Assembly: GCA_015680685.1 (NCBI GenBank)
Contig: MNCI01013742.1
Span: 143,397 to 207,396, forward strand
Direction: 5' to 3'
Length of the DNA stretch: 64,000 nucleotides
Origin: Gnetum montanum
Lineage: Eukaryota; Streptophyta; Gnetopsida; Gnetales; Gnetaceae
Both the position numbers and the translations under genes were made by a program. Under the pieces are notes generated by a model. It did no database searches. It was not told where the DNA came from and worked only from the letters and a program-made list of their open reading frames with translations. Below, in pieces: positions 55,666-64,000 of the stretch (positions are counted from its first letter, which is position 1; each line of letters opens with the position of its first letter).

Positions 55666-58510
55666 TGAACTCTGCGGTTATGAGGGGTACCAAGGCTTCC
55701 ACCTCCTCCCCTTCCCAGTGGGCCATCCCTAATGTCCCTTTAATTTGTATGCTTGTGTACCATACTTCATAGTAATACAAACCCGAACATTCTCTCAAAA
55801 AAAAAGATCAAGAATATATTATGATACAAAACTATATAGAGTACAAACCACAACAAAAGGAAGAGTTACCCCAACCAAGAGAGCAAAACTCTCATTAAGC
55901 ATCAAAAGAAAGGAAGGAAACTCACATCATACCGTCACGAAGGAAAAAAAAACAGAATAGCATAAAAAGGAAAAACACTTTGGCAATTATAGTAGGAGCT
56001 AGGTCCCTTCTCATAACCATGGTTTCCTAAAGGACCTGCAAACCTCAAAGAAGCCCCTTTAATGAACTTAGCAAAAGCTGATGTAATTGGGGAAAGGAGG
56101 ATGAAGACAAACATAGTGACACATCAAACCATGATGAATCCCATTTAGGATATCTCTATCCTCTTTGGAATTAAAAAACCTAAAAAAAAGGATTGATAGC
56201 TCTCCAAGTGTTTCTTCTTATCTGTCTCACTTGTCTAAGCCACCTTGTCTAAGTGACATGTGTGTGCAATGCTACAAAAAAAGCTTCTGAGATCATCCCA
56301 GGGAATGTAACAATTAATCCCCACCATCTCATAAGGGCACTCCATATTGCTGAACCAATGTTTAACATTGGTCACATGTTGTTCCTTCAAATGCCTCTGC
56401 ATCTCCTCATGTCCTTGGTGCTCAAGCTAAAATCTACGATACTCCTCCTTCTCATGATGACATGTGTTTTCAATTTCCTGCAGTAGCTCAACCCTGATAT
56501 GGTGCCACATCTCAAACACTACTTGATGATGAAGCATAACCTCCTGCCACTATTGTCTCTTCTTGGCCTTCCACTTCAACCTGACCTCCAAATCCTTAGT
56601 CATTGTGACAAAATTAGCATCCACCTATTGCTTCAACTTATGCTCAATCTCTGTTGCATGTAACTGAACCTCCTACAATAGCCTCTCCTCCACCTATTTT
56701 CTTCATGTTTCCTCCTAATCATTCTTGCTCTATTGCAACTATCCCTAGAATTCTGCCTCCAACTCAGCACACACATTTTCTTTAGAGGTTGTTAAGTCAT
56801 CCTGATTGTGAAAGCCAACTATCCCATCCATGGGCTCCTCAAAAATCAAGTAATTATTGTCACAGCCTATAGGTGTAATGTTTTCCCAAGAAACAAGTGC
56901 ACGAGCAGCAATAGGCCCCATAACCTAGGGCTCACATTGGTAATGAAGGTGGCAGTCCGTGACCATCACAAACACGGTAGGAGAAGGGTTTTGCTTTGTT
57001 GATACAGCAAGAATTAGCCCAAAATGCTTGTTGGTTTGCTTCCTTTCCAAAGCAACCTTGAAGGACTTTGGAAGCTTGACCACCCTACAAAGCAAGAGAT
57101 AATGCATAAAGGTAAAGTGAGTACCTTGCAGCTTTGATGTGCTACCCAACTAAACAAAGAAATTTTCCATCATGTCCACTGCCTTTTGTTATAAGAGAGG
57201 CAACTTAGCCCTAGGAGCCTAACCACTTGATATTTGTAGCATAGTGCCTTGGAAAAAGAACATCACCTCATGCAGACTTCTCCTAATTGGAAGAATGAGC
57301 TCTCTGTCCACCAAAAACCCCAAATACCCAACAATGGTCATCTCAATCACAAAAATATAAGTTCCCCTAAATGTGGTCAAATTGCCATACAAGCACAAAA
57401 AGAACCTAGTGCAATTGAGATCCTCATCACCACACAACTAAGGCAAAAGAGAGGCCCAGCCAACCATCAAAATCGTCTCCTACAGCTCCATGTTTTCTTG
57501 ATAGGCAACATAGTTAAGTTCAACGGTGTTGGAAATCCTCATCACTTCTAAAGCCTCCATGTTGTAAGCACAAGGGCTGTCAAGGAGGGAAGCATGACAA
57601 AAGAAAAACAACAAAGCTCCAACTCTTTTACAAAGCCCACAAAAGAGAAACAGCGGGATGGTCCCTAGTAATTGCTACTCAAAGATTGATACATGTAGAA
57701 GCCCACACTAATCAAGAGAAGCAACAATTATAAAACAGATGCTCAATGGTTTTGGGAAAGCCGCCATTGCACAAGATACAGTGTTGTAGAATGTTTAAAC
57801 CGTACTGAGCAAGAAACATATGCATTGGGATGGCCCATCACATTAGAAGCCAAATAAAAACTTTTGATCATTTCTAGGAGCCAGCCATACACCATGGGAT
57901 ATTGATATTCACATAATTACTTTCCAATCCTATAGATTGAGAATTTAGGCCAATGATAAAGTCATATTGTGCACATAAGCTCTTCCAAGATGATAAGGTG
58001 GTTGATGACACATTCCACATATCATTGTTTCAGCTAATGATTTGAATCTATGTTGCAACATCATCATGTTGAACCCATATGATAAGATTTCACTTGCACA
58101 TCATAACATAGTTTTCAAACTTGAGCACACCTAGCCCCATTGCCTTCCTAGGCTTACACACTTCCTCCCAACAAACCAAATGCAACTTAGACACCCCTTT
58201 TTCTCTAGATCATATAAAAGGCACAAATAACTTTATTAGCTTTATTGATCACTAATTTTGGTGATTGATAAGTTGACGCAACATATCTATTAATAGCCAC
58301 TAGAACCAAACTAGCCAAGACAATCTTACCTTTTCTAGAAAGGACATTGTTGGCCCAATGAGCAACACAACCTTGCAACTTTTGCACAAAGTTATCCTAA
58401 GTCTTGATCTTGTTCAAGACAAAAAATAGAATCCCAAAGTAGACATCATACGTTTGAACATTTCCCACTCCAAAGAATTTACAAATTCTATTTTGGGTGT
58501 TAGCATCTAT

Positions 58511-59867
58511 AATACCCATTCATAGGGAGCAAGAGCTAGCACCCAAAGCCCCCTAAAAAGAAAGCTAGTTGAAAAAAGAAAATGCCCAGGTAGCTTTCCT
58601 TCTACAACAATCAACTAACATTAACCTATAAAATTAAAACGAAATCAACAATGCCTAGATCTAGCTCTAAAACAAGTCAATCAATATTAATTTTAAGAAT
58701 TAAGAGATAATTTTATAAAGAAATAGCCATAGTAAAATATCTATGCAAGATTCACCAAATTGAAAAAAATCAAACTTTTTATTATTCAACCTAAAAAGAA
58801 ATATGTAATTAGGATCATTTACACATTTATAAACCAAAGAAATGACCACAAAAGCAAATAAATTAATAATCTCATATTTGTTCAATCACATACTAATATT
58901 TTATAATTTTCAGCAACACACAAAACAAGATCATCTAAATTTAACTCTTGTAACCAATTTACCATTAATCATTTAATCAAGAAATTCATATGTTCAACAG
59001 CATAGAATAAATAAATCTCAACCATAAATTAACATCCTAGGTTTTCCTCCACTCCATCAATTTATAGAAAGATATCAAAATCAGACTGAAGAAGGTATAA
59101 AGAAAAAAGTATAATTCAAGATTTAGATCCAAGATTTATGCATTCAAACAAGAAGGGTTTATCAACCAAATTCCAACCAAAATCCAAGAATTCAACAATT
59201 TTAAAACATTCACAATTATCGATGGACCCAAGGATGCTCTCGCTTTCTGTCGACAGTACCAATCCTCATATCAAGGATCCTTGGCTCCTATTGGCAATCT
59301 TTTGCCAAAAATGCCCCAAATCGTTATGGGTGTTTCTAAATCGTTACAGAAGCAACTCTCAACCAAGTCATTTAAGTGTGAGAGTGCAAAGGACGAATAG
59401 AGAGATCCAAGAAAAGGTATTAAAGGTTTCAAAAATCTAAGCTTACAACAACAATCTTGATATTTTCATACAAGCATTTTGATGGTGGTTAAACAAGCAA
59501 GAAGAGAGAAGTTTGAGAAAATCAGCCCTTGCTGACCATTATCAAACATAACAGAGATGGATCATTTTACCTCCTTGCTTAGATATCTTGCTTACTAGGA
59601 GGAATTATCTAAATATTGGATTGCTATGCCGCACTTGTTTTCTTTCTCCTTGCTATCTCTTGTAGCAGCAACTGTCTTCTTGCCCTTCCCAACCACACTC
59701 CTTGTTGTTGTATCCCTTTTTTTTTTTTTAGCTCAGCTACTTTTGCCTTCTGTGTATTTTTTTTCCCTCTCCTCCTCTTCCTATATGTAGGTGGAATAAG
59801 GAATAATGGATGGTTTCTTGTAATTGACTTCTTGGGGACTGTTCATATTCTTTTCTTTCTTTTTAAA

Positions 59868-59870
<3 letters not shown>
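58511..59870. other. AT-rich intron 1 sequence
   Basis: A 100-codon open frame at 59138-59440 has no recognisable domain. Nothing else is seen. Confidence 0.4.

Positions 59871-59920
<50 letters not shown>
59871..59920. repeat. (CT)25 microsatellite
   Basis: A perfect dinucleotide repeat of 50 bases in intron 1. Confidence 0.98.
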
Positions 59921-59922
<2 letters not shown>

Positions 59923-59937
59923 AGCAATGGGTCATAA

Positions 59938-60120
59938 GTTCAATTCTCTTCATGACCACTATAAAAAAATCAATAAAATATGTATATTCACAGGATGCAA
60001 GTTCAATTCCTAAATCAACAATTTTTGATATTTCAGAATTCAGATTTTGCTAGATCTCAGGTTCAATTCCTCTTGATAATTACAAAACATTCCAGCATAA
60101 TATTTATCTCTTTATCATTC
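59938..60120. repeat. Three degenerate ~60-bp units starting GTTCAATTC
   Basis: GTTCAATTCT at 59938, GTTCAATTCC at 60001 and GTTCAATTCC at 60061 give spacings of 63 and 60 bp. The rest of each unit is weakly alike. The start resembles a pol III B box, but no tRNA-like A box or cloverleaf was found. Confidence 0.4.
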
Positions 60121-61839
60121 AAAATGGTCATAAGATGCAAGGAAAGAGTTTTCAAACAGATTCATGATAAGGGCAATTCAAGATACATAATCAAATAAGG
60201 CACCTTCTTTTTCTAGTCAGTAGTGATGTGAATTTTCCCATCATCTTACGAGCCTTGAAAGGTCATCATGTGACCTTTCTACAGCAATGGAGAGGGTACT
60301 TATACTCTACTATTTTAAACTAAAAAGAGCAATGCATCACATTTAGATAAAATAAAATATAAAGATACAGTATTTGCACACAATATCCCTGATTCATGGG
60401 TCATGTTCCTCCAACTTGATTCATAGGTCAAGTTCCTCGATATGAGCATTCTTTTGCATCTCAACATACCTATTTTAGCTCTTGAGGCACACCTTAGAGC
60501 ATTGTCCTCTGTTTTTCTTTTGTTTCTCAACATCCTTGTTGAAATAGAACAAAAAATATTTTATTTTCCCATATAGTATTTATTATTATTATTTTAAAAC
60601 ATTCCCAGCATGTATTTTAAATCATATTTCTTATGCATAAAGTATTTAAACATTCAATCATAATACATATAAAAATCTAGTCAACAAATTTATTACTATT
60701 TCAATTAGCCATTTCCACCACAATCCAAACAAAGCACACAAACAAGTTGTCAACAAAACATGCACACAAACACATAGAAAGGCTATCACAATCGTTAATG
60801 CAAAAACTCAAGGAAAAGTGGTTTGTTATAGCATCCGCATTAATAAAGTCTCTCAAGACTTCAACTAGTATGAAGTCCTAGCTCTCTACCCATATGATAG
60901 ACAGCCCACTTGATGGCAGTAGCTTCAAGAATAGTGGATTTAAAGAAATTCTGACAAGCCTTCAAATCAATATGAAAAAAATTTAAAGATCGATGGACAC
61001 TAGAAATTATTTGAAAGGGACTTGATGTGACTTGTGAGAGAAGAACACATTCTCTTGTGTAGGTATAGGACTATGCAGGAAGACAAGTCTCTTAGACCCA
61101 GTAAAGGAATAGATCTAAGGGACACCTTAGTGACATTGGTCCTTTATCCCTCTCATCATGAAGTAGGAATGGTTTCTAGGTTCCACCAAGTATTCTTTGC
61201 ATTTCATGCAAGGCCTTGGTTGGAAGGATGTATTAGGTCTTGCGGTTGGTACCTTCCTTCAAGTCTGGCATCATTTGAATTGGGTGACTTCCTAGATTTG
61301 ACGAAGTTCCAACCTGTACAAGAAGTGTACTCTCAAAGCTTATCATAGGCTCCACTCCAATGATGTCACTTCTTTTGTGCAAGGGAGAATTGTGAGAGAG
61401 GTCATTGGGTCAGGGTTGTTCTTGTTCCTCCCCATAGTTTGGGGACCATGAAACACTCTCAGGTATCTGTGCATGGCACTCAAGTGTCAAAAAACCCACT
61501 CCAGCTTGATGGCTCCAAGAAGCAATAGGGCTCCATCCTGTTATCCCCTCTTTGTCCTCCTCATCTTACCCTCACACTTATAGAACTACATGGGGCTTAA
61601 TTCTACGGTGGTCGTAGATATGTAGGCAACTTGGATTGGATAGTCTAGGTATGATGCCATGCCAAACCTTATTCTAGATTGTAAAGGGTTAAGGGTGAGG
61701 CACCCTTGTAAATACATCATCAACCTTCTACTAATGATGTTTGTAGGGCTGTTTGTATGCTTGTTTGCTAGTTCTTATTCAAAGTCATAGTTATTGTCCT
61801 AGAGGCATATACTCAACATAAGAGATTTGGATGCATTGC

Positions 61840-62460
61840 ATGCTGCCTTCTCAGTTATTAAAGTGGATGCCTTGCTGGCTTTGAGGCATAGTCCCTAGGT
61901 CTTCCACTCTAAATCCATTGAATTTAAGAAAATTAATTAGAGGCAATGTTGTTACAAGTAACTTATCTTTCTTCTTTAAACAAATGTGTAGGCATAGCTC
62001 TAAATCTTCTATTTCTTCAATCTTATTTTCATCCCTTGAAGGCACCTTTAACTTTTTCTATTTCTTGATTTCTCTGTCTTTGGAGCTGATTCTAAGCAAT
62101 AGATTTGATTTGCAAACTTCTTAAATGTTGCTTTCATATTGGTTTCATCAGAGATGATACAAGACTTTTTGTCAAATATTCATTTGTAGTCATTATTTGT
62201 CAAATGGCTGACTGATAGGAGGGATTTTTCAAGATTTGAGAGATAAAACACATCTCTGATTTCAAAATGATTTCCATCTTTTAAAATAATATTTATGATA
62301 CTTGTTCAAGAATTTGAAGTTTTCTTCTATCTTCAAAATAAAGCTTCCCAAGGCCTCTTCTAAATAATACATTCGTAAAATCATCAATTCTTGATGTAAT
62401 ATGATTTGTGCATCCTGTTTCCAATAGCAATTTGTTTGATTGAATTTGCTTGTTTGAATG
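61840..62460 (-). mobile_element. Decayed Ty1/copia fragment (protease and pre-integrase)
   Basis: On the minus strand LLETGCTNHITSRIDDF (about 62430-62370) is a copia protease motif, with the D-T/S-G active site changed to E-T-G. It is followed by KDGNHFEIRDVFYLSNLEKS and LLSVSHLTNNDYK, then IFDKKSCII, the conserved pre-integrase region (V-L-Y-V-P-x-L-x-x-N-L-L-S-V in the family). A stop and frame breaks are present. No LTRs were identified. It lies in intron 1. Confidence 0.7.
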
Positions 62461-63793
62461 AAAATATGCAGGAGAAATTGGTTCCTAATTTGTTTTGCTT
62501 CGAATGAACTCTTTTATTTTTTTAAGCAAATAAAAGTAGCTCTTGTTTTTAGTACAAAACCAAAGATTTTAAGTTATGCAAGTGTTGGCTACATTGTGCT
62601 TGTATAATTTTGTCCACTGCTGGGCCCATCTAGTGTTTGCCCCTTCAATGAACGCACAAAAAAAGGACTTATGATAAAGTTTCTAGTTTTTCATTATTTG
62701 AACTTTTTGTCCAGCCTGTTGATGCAGCACTTCCCAGTCACTAATATATCTGTTTCCTGTTCTCCACTTGTCACCTATCAAGCTAGGTTAAAATTTCACA
62801 CCTCTCTGTTAGCAAATGGTGTTGTATCAATTTTAAGAGCAAGAAAATGCCAAAAAAAACATGTTTTATACTATAATAATTTTTTTAAATTATTTAGGGA
62901 ATGAATGTACTGAACATGAATTTACCTAGGTCCCAGGAAGGTGGAAATTATTCCTCGTTATAGGCAGGTGGCCTTAGCACCTTCTAAAGAAAGCTTTTTG
63001 GAACAAATGTGTGTGATGCAAAGATTTTTGGTACTAGAAAAGCTTTAGACTTTAAATTTAAATGAAAGAAAGAAGAAATTTGGGCATGAGAGATTTAAAG
63101 ATAATACTTTCAAAATTGAAGTAGAAGATGGATTCAACTCCTGTGAGAAGAAAGCACCTGTTGTGCAAATCAGGAGCCTTGTGGATGAGCTACATGAATT
63201 TCTCTTCTGTGATGTAACTACTCATTTGAGAAAACATTATGAAGTTGTAGCAAAATAGTTATGATTATGATTTGTGTTTGTTAGCATATCAGTACCTAGT
63301 TAATTTAAGAAGTCTGTTTTATTTTTATAAAAATGTAATATCTGTACAATAGATCATGTGGAGTATCAATTTAATTTTCAAAAATGTGTGCGTTCTCTAA
63401 CTGCTAACACATAGCTGTTAACTGAAAAAACAGTTCGACTTAAATGCAATTGGGCATTCTTGGCAACACCTAACATTCTCATAACCAGCCAACGCATTCT
63501 ATGCAAACATGAAACAGTAAAAATAATAATAGAAAATTGTTAAAATCTTGGCAAAGGTAGTTCTCACTTGATTACGTCATGTTCATCAGCTAGAGATGTG
63601 ATTCCGAAGTAGGACCAGCACACAAGTAGTTTTCAACGTTTTTCATATTTTGTTTGTTTTTCTTAACAAACTTAAGGAAGCATGCATACAAGTAAATGCC
63701 TGGCATTAACTGAAAATAAACAAATAAGTAAACAAAAACTGTACCTCAAGTTCAATTTGAATCTCGTAGTAACCAAAGTGAAAGCAGACTTAC
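62461..63793. other. Intron 1 sequence next to exon 1
   Basis: AT-rich; no further element or exon is recognised, apart from the donor site of exon 1 at 63793-63788. Confidence 0.45.
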
Positions 63794-64000
63794 GTAAATC
63801 ATTTCTCCTACGTTGCCATCCTCAGCCGGCACGGCCGGCAACTGAATTGCATCTCTGCTGGAAGGATTGTTTGTTACAAATGATAACGGATTAAAGAACT
63901 CTTCTTCTTCTCCATCTTCATCTGCGCTTTTGCTTCTTTGGTCCTCTTCTCCTTTGGTCTTGGCTCTGGCAATTTTTAAAAATGTCCTTCTGGTTTTCAT
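63794..64000 (-). CDS. Alpha/beta-hydrolase-fold protein, exon 1 (partial)
   Basis: This is the first visible exon of the host gene. It is 207 bp (69 codons) and ends ...GNVGEMIY directly before a consensus donor GTAAGT at 63793-63788, phase 0. The N-terminal part is basic, then acidic (residues about 17-35, rich in E/D/K). It is followed by NPLSFVTNNPSSRDAIQLP, which I recognise as the conserved lead-in to a plant plastid alpha/beta-hydrolase family. An ATG falls exactly on the window edge. A transit peptide would be expected further upstream, so this Met may be internal and the exon may continue off the window. No promoter is visible. The next exon is 15.9 kb away. The joined reading MIY|RIEDKG across the intron matches the family pattern. 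The function of this family is not known to me beyond the fold, so no substrate is given. Confidence 0.85.

Larger units (their letters stand above)
51956..55814 (+). mobile_element. LINE copy F, youngest, 13-bp target-site duplication
   Basis: This is a 5'-truncated plus-strand insert (51969-55801) with a perfect 13-bp duplication aaaagatcaagaa (51956-51968 and 55802-55814) and a 3' A tail. It is GC- and CpG-rich, unlike the surrounding DNA, with long open frames, so it is the youngest and best-preserved copy. It starts after the endonuclease and holds RT, zf-RVT, C1, coiled coil and J-like module. Most frame breaks fall at G/C runs (52881, 53552-53566, 54028, 55282), and a 150-base gap follows the J-like module. 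It lies in intron 1, antisense to the host gene and nested in copy H. Confidence 0.93.
51930..58510 (-). mobile_element. Old LINE copy H, interrupted by copy F
   Basis: On the minus strand the RT connection segment reads GCVAHWANNVLSRKGKIVLA (58387-58205). It is followed by decayed zf-RVT, C1 (TTFRGTYIFVIEMTIVGYLG and ELILPIRRSLHEVMFFFQG; 57437-57219), helical linker and a J-like remnant (NCYIPWDDLRSFFCSI, HLDK; about 56340-56100). The 3' end (ATATATTCTTGATCTTTTC then A-rich) is split by copy F at 51969-55801. It is AT-rich and the most divergent copy here. Confidence 0.7.

Noticed and set aside
60840-60990. Possible RNase H-like segment on the minus strand (ILEATAIKWAVYHMGRELGL)
   Set aside because: Only about 25 residues look like RVT_3 RNase H, with a stop right after; too short to call.
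61034-61348. 104-codon plus-strand open frame
   Set aside because: No recognisable motif. It lies between repeat remnants in intron 1 and could be an unidentified retroelement piece, but this cannot be supported.

Overview
This is land-plant nuclear DNA. A gymnosperm, or another plant with giant introns, fits best, but nothing here fixes the species. There are no bacterial operons, no rRNA or tRNA genes that I can see, and no CRISPR array. Almost the whole window lies inside one minus-strand plant gene. Seven short exons (72 to 207 bp) join in frame across consensus GT/AG sites into about 247 residues of a plastid-type alpha/beta-hydrolase-fold protein. The exons are at 64000-63794, 47880-47805, 23420-23335, 18526-18433, 18347-18271, 18150-18023 and 17693-17622. 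The first three introns are about 15.9, 24.4 and 4.8 kb. The intron after exon 7 exceeds 17.6 kb, and the C-terminal exons lie off the left edge.

The introns are filled with copies of one LINE (L1-like non-LTR retrotransposon) lineage on both strands, from near full length (6.4 kb) to short 3' fragments. Five copies have clear target-site duplications (13933/15585, 23989/29425, 31387/31826, 32237/38641, 51956/55802), and a sixth, short insert (18735-19065) has a probable one. The deduced element order is ORF1 (DUF4283-like RNA-binding domain and degenerate zinc knuckle), endonuclease, reverse transcriptase, zf-RVT zinc-binding motif, a further domain (here C1), a charged coiled coil, a J-domain-like module with HPD in the best copies, then a short 3' UTR and A-rich tail. 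The C1 and J-like modules after the reverse transcriptase are the most unusual thing in the window. They recur in more than ten independently decayed copies.

Layout: 1-17.6 kb (last visible intron) holds copy A (minus, with a 90-bp in-frame tandem repeat in ORF1), several C-terminal fragments, copy B2 (plus, 9.96-13.58 kb) and a fragment with target-site duplication at 13.95-15.58 kb. 17.6-18.5 kb holds exons 7 to 4. 18.5-23.3 kb (intron 3) holds a tandem duplication carrying a small insert, plus a C-terminal and an endonuclease-end LINE fragment. 23.4-47.8 kb (intron 2) holds copies C (minus), D (minus, complete ends) and E (plus), then a pair of inverted minisatellite arrays. 47.9-63.8 kb (intron 1) holds copy G, an RTE-clade LINE remnant, old copy H with the young GC-rich copy F inserted near its 3' end, a (CT)25 microsatellite and a decayed Ty1/copia fragment.

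No LINE copy is intact. Older copies carry many TAG stops at former CAG or TGG codons. Long poly-G/C runs sit at recurrent positions, and two assembly gaps (39545-39696, 55516-55665) fall in elements. Some frame breaks may therefore be sequencing artefacts.
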